Positions 8,672 to 17,060 of a stretch of 36,077 nt of DNA are shown here, piece after piece (the first letter of the stretch is position 1; the number at the start of each line of letters is the position of its first letter). The position numbers and the translations under genes are program-made. The notes under the pieces are model-generated. The model made no database searches, was not told where the DNA came from, and was given only the letters and a program-made list of their open reading frames with translations. The DNA comes from Acidobacteriota bacterium (lineage in GTDB: Bacteria > Acidobacteriota > Vicinamibacteria > Vicinamibacterales > UBA2999). Where the stretch lies: assembly GCA_016184455.1 (NCBI GenBank), contig JACPCS010000075.1, positions 1 to 36,077 on the forward strand, read 5' to 3'.

Positions 8672-10208
8672 CGGCGGATCCTGCGAGCCACCATCGCGAG
8701 CCCATCGCGGAACTCCCGGATGTGCAGCGCGTGCGCGGAGGCGGCAAGCACCGCGAGCGCCACGCCGATGGCGAGCCCGAGCCGCGCCATCTGCGGGAGC
8801 AGCCCGCCCCCCGGCAGCCACCGCATTCCCGCTGCTTCGCCCGCGATCGCGGCGGCCGCCATCAGTGCCGACGCGGCCGCGATACGCACGAACGCACTGG
8901 CAACCCGCCGCCCCTCGATCCCCTCGAGGCGCCGCCGCAGCAGCACCATCAGGATCGTCGCATTGAACAGCGCCGCGATCGAGGTGCCGAGCGCCAGACC
9001 GCGGTACCCCATGACCCGGACCAGCGCGACGTTGAGCGCCGCGTTGACGAGCACCGTGGCGACGCTGATGAAGACCGGCGTGCGGTTCTGCCCGAGCGCG
9101 TAGAACACGGGGGAGGCGATGCGGACCACCGAATAGCCGACCAGGCCGATCGCGTAGAATTGCAGCGCGGCTGCGGTCGCGGCGGTATCCGCTGCCGTGA
9201 ACGCGGCGCGCTCGAAGATGACGCGCACGATCGGCGTCGCGAGCGCGACGAGCCCGACCGTTGCGGGGACGTTCAGCATCAGCATCAGCGTCAGACCGTC
9301 GGCCACGGTGGCGCGTACCCGCGACTCTTCGTCGAGCGCGGCGTGGCGCGAATCAGTCGGAACGCGTAATTGAGCCACGACACGGCGCCCGTGCCCTGGC
9401 CGGTGGCCAGCACGGTGTTCACGAAGACGTTGACCTGTGTGGCGGCGAGCCCGATGGTGCCCGGTCCCATGAGCACCAGCACGCGGCGGAGCCCTTCGTC
9501 GTGCCAGTCGAGCACCGGGCGGTACGAAAACCCCTCGCGCCGCAGCACGGGCCACTGCAGCGCGAGCTGCGCCACGCCGCCGAGCAGCGTGCCGAATGCG
9601 ACGGCCGTGATCGGCTCCAGCCCGAAACTGGGCGCCACCGGGACGAGCAGCAGCGCGCAGCTGATCGTCGCGACGTTGTACATGGCCGGCGACAGCGCCG
9701 GAATGAAGAACCGATGCAGCGAGTTGAGCATCCCCATGCACGCCGCGGCGAGCGCGACGAAGGTCAGGAACGGCAGCATGAGGCGGGTGAGGAAGACCGT
9801 GAGCTCGAGCTTGCCGGGCACGCTGCGGTACGCGCCCGCGAACAGATCCACCAGCGGCTCGGCGAAGAGCATCCCGGCGGCGACCAGCAGGAGCGTGATC
9901 ACGATGAGCCCGTTCATCACGTAGTTGGCCAGCCGCCACGCGGACTGCGTGCCCTGGGTCGTGAGATGGCGCGTGAAGGTCGGGACGAACGCGCTGCTCA
10001 TCGCGCCTTCGGCAAAGAGATCACGTACGAGGTTCGGGATCCGGTACGCGACGTTGTACGCGTCCATGGCGTTGCCGGCGCCGAAGAGCGCCGCCAGGAC
10101 CTGCTCGCGGACGACCCCCAGAATGCGGCTCGTCATCGTCGCCGCGCCGGCAGAGGCGGCGGAGCGCGCGAGCGTGGCTGAGGAAGAGGCGGAGGAGCTA
10201 GGCGCCAA
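8668..10208 (-). pseudogene. murJ: Lipid II flippase MurJ, broken by internal deletion and frameshift
   Basis: MurJ flips lipid II across the inner membrane. The N-terminal half runs from TTG 10208 in frame for 285 codons, with MTSRILGVVREQVLA, AMDAYNVAYRIPN and SWLNYAFRL. The C-terminal half is in a different frame, from SRHAALDEESRVRATVADGL at 9351 to TGA 8668, 227 residues. At the junction (9349-9356) the segment that normally joins FRL to SRH, about 20 residues (MQLP.G.FGVAIAT.), is absent. With two leftover bases this implies loss of about 58 bases, estimated from family memory. Read straight through, the protein stops after 305 residues. Both halves otherwise look well conserved, so either the loss is recent or this is an assembly error. 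Start overlaps the yqeY stop. Confidence 0.85.
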
Positions 10209-10647
10209 GCTTGCGCCGGACGGCTTCGTTGACCGCGCGGCCGTCCGCAGTCTTGCCGGCGAGCTTCGGCATGACGGCCTTCATCACCTTGCCGATGTCC
10301 CTGGGCGAGGCGGCGCCCGTTTCCGCGATCGCCGCAGCGATGGCCGCGTCGATCTCTTCAGGCGTGGCGGCGGGCGGCAGGTACGCCTCGAGCACCGTGA
10401 TTTCACCCGACTCCTTGTCGACCAGATCGGTCCGGCCTGCCTTGGCGAACTGCTCGATCGAGTCGCGCCGCTGCTTGACGAGCGAGGTGACCACCTGCAC
10501 CACCTCGGAGTCGTCCAGCCCGCGTCCTTTCTCGACCTCCTTGTTCATGATGGCCGCTTTCATCATGCGGAGCGCCGAGAGCCGCGCCGAATCCTTCGCT
10601 TTCATCGCGGTGGCGATGTCGGCGTTCACCTTTTCGGTAAGTGTCAT
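10198..10647 (-). CDS. GatB/YqeY domain protein
   Basis: A 149-residue protein of the YqeY family, related to the C-terminal helical domain of the tRNA amidotransferase subunit GatB. Visible family sequence: SARLSALRMMKAAIMNKEVEKGR near the start, SLVKQRRDSIEQFAKAGR in the middle, LEAYLPPAATPEEI, and the end DIGKVMKAVMPKLAGKTADGR. It probably binds RNA, and its exact role is unknown. ATG 10647 gives the usual length; an in-frame ATG at 10734 would add a Thr/Arg-rich stretch not found in the family and would overlap the GNAT-like gene. The stop TAG overlaps the murJ start region by 11 bases. Confidence 0.9.
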   Translation of the reverse strand: MTLTEKVNADIATAMKAKDSARLSALRMMKAAIMNKEVEKGRGLDDSEVVQVVTSLVKQRRDSIEQFAKAGRTDLVDKESGEITVLEAYLPPAATPEEIDAAIAAAIAETGAASPRDIGKVMKAVMPKLAGKTADGRAVNEAVRRKLGA

Positions 10648-10678
10648 AGCCCGTAGGCCGGTCCTTTCGGGCCCGGCA

Positions 10679-11722
10679 TCAGTGATCCTGATCCGAATCG
10701 CCGTAGGTGATGTGCCAGCCGTCGGTCTCGTCATAGAACCCCTTCGGCACCTGCACCGTGTTGATCTTGACGTTCACCTCGAGCGACGACTTCACGTTGA
10801 AGTAGCCGTTGCGGCGGAGCACGCGCCGGAACGCGCCGTGCATCACGTAGCAGCGCACCTTGTCGGCATCCTCGGCGCGCGCGGCGCGGTCGACCCATCG
10901 CAGCAGCGTCTTCAGCCCCGATACGTCGTCTGGATCGACCAGAAAGTCGACGAGCATCGTGACCCGGCCGAGCGGCTCATGGCGATGGCGGTAGACGGCG
11001 TATCCGTGCAGGTCGCCCTGGCGCCGCAGCGCCACGACCGAGTAGCGCACGTGCGGCGGCTCGATGTATCGCCAGTTCAGGTATGGCGCGTCACGGCGCA
11101 CCGCCAGGTCGAACTTCGGCGCGAGCCGCTCCCACAGCCGCGTGAACTCCACATCGAAGCGGCGGATCGGCTCACACTCGGCCCGGAGCGGGCGTGAGCG
11201 GGCGACGATCTGGATGATCGGGTGCGTCACCGCCGACACGAGCCGGTTGAGCGGCATCGGCCAGTTCGGCAGACGGACGGCCCGCCTTGTCAGCGGTTTC
11301 ACCAGACAGGGCAGCACGTGGGCGGGCGGCCAGTGCAGCCGTTCGAGCAGCCCCCGGCCGTCGCCCGCCGTGCCGAGCGTGAGCACGGCGCCGGTGTTGC
11401 GATCCCACGCGCGAACGAGCGCCTCATCCAGCCCCTGGCTGTCGCGCTCGGGCGTGACGAGCGCGCCGGTGCCCCACGCCCCGTCGACTTCGAGCCCCTT
11501 GAGCGAGATTCGCACCGGCAGCGTCGGATACTGCCCGACGACCGTCGGGCCTTCGCGCGCCACCCAGATGCCAGGCTGTCCCGTCGAATTGTACGGATTG
11601 CGGCGGTGCTGCCAGTCCCACCGGAGCCTGTTCGCCTCGGCGGCATCGGGACCGTGCGTGCGGCGGTACAGCGTATCGACACCTCGTCGATCGTCGGGCT
11701 TGAAACGATCAATCTCTGACAT
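10679..11722 (-). CDS. GNAT-like acyltransferase
   Basis: A 347-residue protein with a GNAT-type layout. The N-terminal part (about 45-130) holds GIWVAREGPTVVGQYPTLPVR and GAWGTGALVTPERDSQGLDEALVRAW, similar to the strand-turn-helix of GNAT enzymes that binds acyl-CoA. A second part (about 200-330) contains RRDAPYLNWRYIEPP, a motif found in acyltransferases linked to polysaccharide clusters. It lies among glycosyltransferase and sugar-nucleotide genes, so acylation of a surface glycan precursor is a reasonable inference. No signal peptide or membrane helix is seen. ATG 11722 is preceded by a 54-base spacer from the STN-like gene. Confidence 0.6.
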   Translation of the reverse strand: MSEIDRFKPDDRRGVDTLYRRTHGPDAAEANRLRWDWQHRRNPYNSTGQPGIWVAREGPTVVGQYPTLPVRISLKGLEVDGAWGTGALVTPERDSQGLDEALVRAWDRNTGAVLTLGTAGDGRGLLERLHWPPAHVLPCLVKPLTRRAVRLPNWPMPLNRLVSAVTHPIIQIVARSRPLRAECEPIRRFDVEFTRLWERLAPKFDLAVRRDAPYLNWRYIEPPHVRYSVVALRRQGDLHGYAVYRHRHEPLGRVTMLVDFLVDPDDVSGLKTLLRWVDRAARAEDADKVRCYVMHGAFRRVLRRNGYFNVKSSLEVNVKINTVQVPKGFYDETDGWHITYGDSDQDH

Positions 11723-11776
11723 GACGAAGAGCGTCGTTCACGCGGCGACAACCGAGCGAAGCGAACGGGCGCGCGT

Positions 11777-12598
11777 TTATTGTACGCGGTTCGGCTGCTG
11801 CTGCTGCCGCGGCGCGGGCGCGATCACGCCGGGCGTCGTCGAGGAACCGGCCGGGATGCCGAACGGATTCGACGGCGTGGGGACGACGGCCGGCTGCATG
11901 CCCGGTTGCGCGACTTCGGGTTCTTCCTGTTCGGGGACGATCTCGGCACCGATGCCGCCGGGCGGCATCACGGGCGGACGCACGAGCGGCCGCGGCAAAA
12001 CGCGCGGCTGGCCGGGCACGGGCGCCACCGTCGGATCGGACGGCGACGCCGCGTCGGCGACGGCCTCGTCCGGTTCCGCAGCATCGCCTGGCTGTTCCAC
12101 GAGCGCGGGTTCCGGTGGACGGGCGATGACCGGCGGACGCGGCAGCAGGGGCGATGGACGCGGTGCGGTGGCGGCGGCCGGTGCCGGCGGCGGGTTCCGG
12201 GGCGCGACGCTGGTCGGCAGGATCATGATGCGATCGAACGCCGACGCGCCGGTCGCACCGGCGCGGCGCGGCGCGAGCATGTAGCCGGCGACGCTCCGCA
12301 GGACGACGTCGAGCGCCTGCCGCTCCGGCACACCGGTCAGTTCCAGCGTGAGCGGCGGGCCCGCAACTTTGTCCCCGTTCACGATGGTGGCGCCGCCCAG
12401 GCGCGCCCACTCCGCAAGAATCGCCCGGACGGGCGCGTTCTGCACGCGCAGCGTCACGCGGCCGTCCTGAAACTGCAGCTGGACGGGCTGCTCCACCCCA
12501 CCGCGCTGAGAAACGCGCGGCGGGGACCCCGGCTGCTGCGCGGACGCCGCGACGGCGACCAGCAGCACGGCGGCGGCGAGGGAAGTCACCCGAGCCAT
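11777..12598 (-). CDS. Exported STN/secretin-like, proline-rich protein
   Basis: A 273-residue protein of unknown role. Residues 1-20 (MARVTSLAAAVLLVAVAASA) are a clear signal peptide ending in ASA before QQ. Residues about 38-110 (VQLQFQDGRVTLRVQNAPVRAILAEW, then LTLELTGVPERQALDVVLRSVAGY) match the short STN-type beta-alpha repeat found at the N-terminus of secretins and TonB-linked receptors. From about 130 to the end the sequence is Pro/Ala/Gln-rich and probably disordered. There is no secretin or barrel domain, so it could be a stand-alone periplasmic adaptor. The upstream gap to the epimerase gene is 35 bases and holds a TACAAT box. Confidence 0.65.
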   Translation of the reverse strand: MARVTSLAAAVLLVAVAASAQQPGSPPRVSQRGGVEQPVQLQFQDGRVTLRVQNAPVRAILAEWARLGGATIVNGDKVAGPPLTLELTGVPERQALDVVLRSVAGYMLAPRRAGATGASAFDRIMILPTSVAPRNPPPAPAAATAPRPSPLLPRPPVIARPPEPALVEQPGDAAEPDEAVADAASPSDPTVAPVPGQPRVLPRPLVRPPVMPPGGIGAEIVPEQEEPEVAQPGMQPAVVPTPSNPFGIPAGSSTTPGVIAPAPRQQQQPNRVQ

Positions 12599-12605
12599 TC
12601 CTTCT

Positions 12606-12611
12606 ATTGTA
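12606..12611 (-). promoter_or_regulatory. -10-like box before the STN-like gene
   Basis: TACAAT on the minus strand, five of six matches to TATAAT, ending 7 bases before the ATG. AAGGA directly precedes the ATG. No good -35 box is seen. If real, the transcript would start almost at the ATG. Confidence 0.3.
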
Positions 12612-12633
12612 GTCTCGGCTCGAACCCGTCGCG

Positions 12634-13596
12634 TCAGGAGTTCCGGAAATACTCGACGACCCGGCAGATGATCTCGTCGAGCGCCACCTTCGGCTCGTAG
12701 CCGATCAGGGTGCGCAGCTTGGAGAGGTCGGGCAGCCGGCGCGGCATGTCCTCGAAGCCTGCCTCGTAGGCCTGGTCGTACGGGATGAACTCGATTGGCG
12801 ACGCGCTGTGGGTGGCGGCGACGACCTTGGCCGCCAGGTCGCGAATCGAGATCTCGCCGACGTTCCCGATGTTGAACACCTGGCCAACGGCGCGCGGCTC
12901 GCCGGCCAGGGCCACGAGCGCGCCGACCACGTCGCTGACGTAGGTGAAGCTGCGCGACTGGGTGCCGTCGCCGAACACCGTCAGGGGGTGCCCGGCGAGC
13001 GCCTGGCGGACGAACGTCGGCAGCACCATCCCGTACTGGCCGGTCTGGCGCGGCCCCACCGTGTTGAACAGCCGCGCGATGACGACCGGCAGCTTCTTCT
13101 CCTTCCAGTAGGCCAGCGCGAGGAACTCGTCGATCAGCTTGCTGCAGGCATAGGCCCAGCGGTGCTTGCTCGAGGGCCCGAGCGTCACGTCGGCCGCCTC
13201 GCGGAACGGCACCTCGTGGCTCTTGCCGTACACCTCCGAGGTCGAGGCGATCACCACGAGCTTCTTCTTCTTGTTGGCGTGCTTGAGCACCACTTCGGTG
13301 CCGTGCACGTTGGTCTCGATCGTGTGGACCGGCTGCTCGACGATCAGCTTGACGCCGACCGCCGCAGCCAGGTGGTAGATGACGTCGCTGCGGTCGATCA
13401 TCTCGGCCAGGAGCGGCTCGTTCGTGACGGAATCGATCGCGTACGAGAAGCGCTTGTCGGACTTGAGGTGGGCGATGTTGTCGATCGACCCGGTCGACAG
13501 GTTGTCGAGCGCGAGCACTTCGTGCCCGAGCGCGAGCACCCGTTCAGCCAGATGCGAGCCGATGAAGCCCGCGCCGCCGGTGATCAACGCTCTCAC
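12634..13596 (-). CDS. NAD-dependent sugar-nucleotide epimerase/dehydratase (SDR)
   Basis: A 320-residue extended short-chain dehydrogenase, acting on a nucleotide sugar in the cytoplasm. The dinucleotide motif GGAGFIG is at residues 7-13, ASTSEVYG at 117-124, the catalytic Tyr149 and Lys153 in YACSK, and the substrate-domain motif NTVGPRQTGQYGMVLP follows. It resembles UDP-glucuronate decarboxylases and UDP-glucose 4-epimerases; the exact substrate cannot be set. The start is GTG 13596, overlapping the stop of the next SDR gene by four bases (GTGA). The open frame before it lacks SDR sequence and is a shadow. Confidence 0.88.
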   Translation of the reverse strand: MRALITGGAGFIGSHLAERVLALGHEVLALDNLSTGSIDNIAHLKSDKRFSYAIDSVTNEPLLAEMIDRSDVIYHLAAAVGVKLIVEQPVHTIETNVHGTEVVLKHANKKKKLVVIASTSEVYGKSHEVPFREAADVTLGPSSKHRWAYACSKLIDEFLALAYWKEKKLPVVIARLFNTVGPRQTGQYGMVLPTFVRQALAGHPLTVFGDGTQSRSFTYVSDVVGALVALAGEPRAVGQVFNIGNVGEISIRDLAAKVVAATHSASPIEFIPYDQAYEAGFEDMPRRLPDLSKLRTLIGYEPKVALDEIICRVVEYFRNS

Positions 13597-14639
13597 AGCG
13601 CGCTCACCGGTGAGTCGGCGGCCGGCAGGTAGTGGTGCAGATGGGCCCGGTAGTACTCGACCGTGCGCCGGAAGCCTGTGGCCAGCGGGGTGGCCGGCTG
13701 CCACCCGAGCGTGCAGCGGATGCGCGATGAGTCGGCGTAGAAATCGCCGATGTCGATCGCCTTCTTCTCCGGCGGCCACTCGACGAAGCGGTAGCGGCCG
13801 GTCCCGGCAATCGAGATGAGCAGCTCCACCACGTCGCGGTGCGCGATCGGCTCCATGCCGCCGACGTTGAAGACCTCCCCGTTCGACCCGTCGATCGCCC
13901 CTGCGCGCAGGAACGCGTCGGCGGCATCGTCGACGTAGACGAAGTCGCGGAGCTGCGAGCCGTCACCGTAGATCTGAATCTCGCGGTCCTCGAGCGCGAG
14001 ACGGATGAACCACGCAATGAATCCCTGCCGGTTGTGCATGATGAGCTGCCGCGGGCCGTACACGTTGGTGAGGCGCAGCGAACAGGCGCGGATGCCGAAC
14101 ACGTTGTTGTACACCAGATGGTAATACTCGCCCGCCGCCTTGTTGATGCCGTTGACGTCGGTCGGCCGCACCAGGTGCTGCTCCGTCACCGGCAGCGTAT
14201 CGGGGCGGCCGTACACCTGCCGCGTCCCGGCGAATACGACCTTCACCGACGGGTTGTACCGCCGACACGCCTCGAGGATGAAGAGCTGGGCGCGCGTGTT
14301 GATCTCCAGATCGGTGTAGGGATCCTGCATGCTGTCGATGTGGCTGACCTGGCCCGCGAGATTGAAGATGACATCCTGACCGCGCACCAGGTAGTTCATC
14401 GTGCTCTGCTGGCGCACGTCTGCGACGTTGACGCGGACGCGATCCTCGATGCCGGCGATGTTGAACAGGTTCCCGCCGTATTCGGGGATGAGTGAATCGA
14501 CGATGAGCACCTTGGCCCCGAGTGCTACGAGGTGATGCGCCACGGTGCTGCCGATGAAGCCGAGCCCGCCGGTGATCATCACGCGGCGGTCGCGGTAGAA
14601 GGCGCGGTACTCGTCGATCGGGCGCGCGGCGGGACTCAT
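13593..14639 (-). CDS. NAD-dependent sugar-nucleotide dehydratase/epimerase (SDR) with atypical active site
   Basis: A 348-residue extended SDR. Cofactor motif GGLGFIG is at 24-30, NLAGQVSH at 93-100, AGTRQVYGRP at 137-146. In the active-site YxxxK motif the position of Tyr is Asn163 (NGINK, Lys167), so the usual acid/base residue is missing; a Tyr-containing stretch (EYYH, 171-174) follows closely. The C-terminal substrate domain (TNVYGPRQLIMHNRQGFI, then GDGSQLRDFVYVDDAADAF) is complete. It may act through another residue or have a different reaction. It overlaps both neighbours by four bases, in a run with glycosyltransferases. Confidence 0.82.
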   Translation of the reverse strand: MSPAARPIDEYRAFYRDRRVMITGGLGFIGSTVAHHLVALGAKVLIVDSLIPEYGGNLFNIAGIEDRVRVNVADVRQQSTMNYLVRGQDVIFNLAGQVSHIDSMQDPYTDLEINTRAQLFILEACRRYNPSVKVVFAGTRQVYGRPDTLPVTEQHLVRPTDVNGINKAAGEYYHLVYNNVFGIRACSLRLTNVYGPRQLIMHNRQGFIAWFIRLALEDREIQIYGDGSQLRDFVYVDDAADAFLRAGAIDGSNGEVFNVGGMEPIAHRDVVELLISIAGTGRYRFVEWPPEKKAIDIGDFYADSSRIRCTLGWQPATPLATGFRRTVEYYRAHLHHYLPAADSPVSAL

Positions 14640-15481
14640 CGCTCCAGGCGGGGACCCACCTGCGCGGCTCCGGCGCCGTGGGGTGCTTCCAGCGAGTCGG
14701 GCGGCACCGCGCGGCCGATCGTCGGATTGCGGAACAGCACCGGCGCGTTCTGACGTCCGCCGCCGAGCACCACCAGCTGCACCCAGAGCTTCAGGACGTC
14801 GATCCCGGTCCAGAAGACGCGGCGGAAATTGAAGAACTGCGAGCGCCCGTGCGTGCGGTGGTAGTGGTGCACCGGAACTTCCGCGACCGAGACGCCGGCG
14901 TCCTGGATCTTCCGCATCATCTCGAGGCAGATGACGCCCGTGTCGCGTTCCAGCTTCACGCGGTTGAAGACCTCGCGCCGGATCAGGCGGAAATCGCAGT
15001 CGACGTCGCGAACCCGCAGCCGGAAGAGAAGCTTCACGGTGTGGTGATAGATGCGTCCGATGACGATGCGGTGCGCGGGATCGGACCGGCTGATCTTGTA
15101 CCCGGTCACGACGTCCACATCCGGCGTGAGCCGGTTCCAGAGCACTTCGATTTCGGCCGGATCGTACTGGGCGTCGCCGTCGGTGTACGCGATGAGGTCC
15201 TTGGTCGCGGCCGCAAAGCCGGTACGCAGCGCCCCACCGTAGCCGCGGTTGCGCGCGTGATGAATCGCCCGCACGTGCGGATAGGTGCGCGCGAGCTCGT
15301 CGGCGATCGCCCGCGTCGCGTCCGCGCTGCCGTCGTTCACGACGATGACCTCGTAGTCGGGCGTGAGCTGCGACGCGACCTGCACGGCGCGAATGACGAG
15401 GCTCGCGATCGTACCGCCATCGTTGTAGGCGGGAAAGAACACACTCAGACTGGGCGGACGGGACTGCTCACGCGCCTGCAT
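14636..15481 (-). CDS. Glycosyltransferase family 2
   Basis: A 281-residue GT2 enzyme. The fold motifs are FFPAYNDGGTIASLV near the N-terminus, VVNDGSADATR, NRGYGGALRTGF, and the metal-binding TDGDAQYDPAEI (DxD-like). The C-terminal part (IQDAGVSVAEVPVHHYHRTHGRSQFFNF) resembles polyprenyl-phosphate glycosyltransferases, and one hydrophobic stretch lies near residue 240. ATG 15481 is preferred. An in-frame GTG at 15493 would give a four-base GTGA overlap with the next gene and add VTFH, so it cannot be excluded. It likely transfers a sugar to a lipid carrier, by analogy. Confidence 0.85.
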   Translation of the reverse strand: MQAREQSRPPSLSVFFPAYNDGGTIASLVIRAVQVASQLTPDYEVIVVNDGSADATRAIADELARTYPHVRAIHHARNRGYGGALRTGFAAATKDLIAYTDGDAQYDPAEIEVLWNRLTPDVDVVTGYKISRSDPAHRIVIGRIYHHTVKLLFRLRVRDVDCDFRLIRREVFNRVKLERDTGVICLEMMRKIQDAGVSVAEVPVHHYHRTHGRSQFFNFRRVFWTGIDVLKLWVQLVVLGGGRQNAPVLFRNPTIGRAVPPDSLEAPHGAGAAQVGPRLER

Positions 15482-15489
15482 GTGAAAGG

Positions 15490-16197
15490 TCACGATCGTA
15501 GCACGAGCCGCCATGGAAGCAGCGCCGACTCCAGGATGACGCGCGACGAGAGCTTCGAGGCGCCGTGCCGGCGCTCGACGAACGTGATCGGTACTTCGGC
15601 GACGCGGCAGCCGGCCGATGCCGCTTCCCACACGAGCTCCACCAGAAAGGCATACCCGTCCGACGTCACGCGGTCGAGCGGCAGCCGTTCGACCGCTTCG
15701 CGCCGCCAGCAGCGAAACCCGCTCGTACAGTCCTTGATTCGAAGACCCGTGATCGCCCGCACGTATCGGTTCGCAAAGCTGCTCAGCGCCAGCCGACGCC
15801 GCGGCCAATTCTCGATGCGGCCGCCGGGCACGTAGCGCGAGCCGATCACGAGGTCGGCATCAGCCATCCGCTCGAGCAGCCGCGGCACGTCCGCCGGATC
15901 GTGCGAAAGGTCGCCGTCCATCTGGCAGATCGTCGTGGCGTCGGTCGCCAGCGCGTGGCGGATGCCCGCAATGTACGACCGGCCGAGTCCACGCGCGCCC
16001 GTCCGGTGCAGCACCGACAGCCGTCCGCGGCTCTCGCGCGCGAGCCTGTCCGCAACCTCTCCCGTCCCGTCCGGCGATCCGTCATCGACGACGAGCACAC
16101 GCAGGTCGGGGACGCGGAGCAGCGCGCCCGCCAGCGGCGGAAGGTTGTCGCGCTCGTTGTACGTCGGCACGATGACGAACGGTCGCATCTCGCTCAT
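15490..16197 (-). CDS. Polyprenol-phosphate mannosyltransferase-like GT2
   Basis: A 235-residue GT2 enzyme of the dolichol/polyprenol-phosphate mannose synthase type. Motifs: VPTYNERDNLPPL at 11-23, VVDDGSPDGTGE, GLGRSYIAGIRHAL, QMDGDLSHDP (DxD), SRYVPGGRIENWP, and TSGFRCWRREAV. The end (RHGASKLSSRVI) fits the same family. No membrane helix follows, unlike the larger fused forms. It makes a lipid-linked sugar donor at the inner membrane, according to the family. ATG 16197 overlaps the next gene by four bases. Confidence 0.87.
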   Translation of the reverse strand: MSEMRPFVIVPTYNERDNLPPLAGALLRVPDLRVLVVDDGSPDGTGEVADRLARESRGRLSVLHRTGARGLGRSYIAGIRHALATDATTICQMDGDLSHDPADVPRLLERMADADLVIGSRYVPGGRIENWPRRRLALSSFANRYVRAITGLRIKDCTSGFRCWRREAVERLPLDRVTSDGYAFLVELVWEAASAGCRVAEVPITFVERRHGASKLSSRVILESALLPWRLVLRS

Positions 16198-17060
16198 CGG
16201 TCAGCGGTGCGCTCGAAGCGGAGCGACGCCACCTGCTCCGAGACGAGCCCCACGAGGAACACGAGCGCCGCAAACAGGATGAGCACCACGGCGCCGTTCG
16301 GGATGCGTCCGTACGCGACGGCGTTCCAGACGCCGTACACCGCGCCGACGCCCAACGACACGAGGCTGATCGGCAGGAAGATCCGCAGCGGGCTGAAGAG
16401 CGTGACGATCTTCAGCACGATCAGGAGAAACGTCGCACCGTCGCGCGTGAAGTGAATCTTCGACCGGCCGACACGCCGTGCCGTGCCGACCGGCTCGAAC
16501 GCCACGCTGTAGCCGGCGCGGATGAAGGCCAGCGTGGTCGTGGTCGGCGTCGAGAAGCCGTTGGGCAGCAGGTGAAGGAATTCGCGGAGGCATTCCCGGC
16601 GCGCGGCGCGAAAGCCGGAGGTGAGATCGGCAATCGGGCGGCCCGTCAGATAGCTTGCCAGCGCGTTGAGCAGCGCGTTGCCGAGGCGGCGCCCCATCGA
16701 GGCGTGATCGGCCGCCGGGCGTGCACCGACGACGAGATCGTATTCGCCCAGTCGCGCCGTGAGCCGCAGCGCGGCGTCGGGCGGATGCTGCCCGTCGGCA
16801 TCGATGATCAACACGAACTCGCCGGCGGCCTGCCGGATGCCGCTCTTGACCGCGGCACCGTTGCCCTTCGTGTACGGATGACGGATGACCCGCGCCCCGG
16901 CGTGTTGCGCCAGCTCCGCCGTCCGATCGCTCGACCCGTCGTCGACGACCAGCACCTCGCGCCAGGACGCGGCGGCGCGCAGCCTGGTGACGACGTCGCC
17001 GATCGTCGCGGCCTCGTCGAGCGCAGGGATCACGACGGAGACGAGCGAGGCGTCAGCCAA
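16194..17060 (-). CDS. Glycosyltransferase family 2 with C-terminal membrane helices
   Basis: A 288-residue GT2. The catalytic domain shows VVIPALDEAATIGDVV at 9-24, VVDDGSSDRTAE, KGNGAAVKSGIR, IIDADGQHPP (DxD) and TSGFRAARRE. Two hydrophobic helices lie at about 215-240 and 250-272, anchoring it to the membrane as in polyprenyl-phosphate glucosyl- and undecaprenyl-transferases. The start is TTG 17060, eight bases before the stop of the GT4 gene; no other start keeps the first beta strand. It probably feeds the same glycan pathway as its neighbours. Confidence 0.85.
   Translation of the reverse strand: MADASLVSVVIPALDEAATIGDVVTRLRAAASWREVLVVDDGSSDRTAELAQHAGARVIRHPYTKGNGAAVKSGIRQAAGEFVLIIDADGQHPPDAALRLTARLGEYDLVVGARPAADHASMGRRLGNALLNALASYLTGRPIADLTSGFRAARRECLREFLHLLPNGFSTPTTTTLAFIRAGYSVAFEPVGTARRVGRSKIHFTRDGATFLLIVLKIVTLFSPLRIFLPISLVSLGVGAVYGVWNAVAYGRIPNGAVVLILFAALVFLVGLVSEQVASLRFERTADR

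Noticed and set aside
8672..8821. Longer N-terminus for the MFS gene
   Set aside because: The added part is Ala/Arg-rich, overlaps murJ, and an ATGA-coupled ATG at 8671 fits the family start.
6788..9103. Plus-strand 771-codon open frame
   Set aside because: Antisense to the rhomboid, MFS and murJ genes, with Arg/His/Glu-rich low-complexity sequence and no motif.
9291..9354. Programmed frameshift to join the murJ halves
   Set aside because: No slippery sequence is seen, and a shift would not restore the missing conserved segment.
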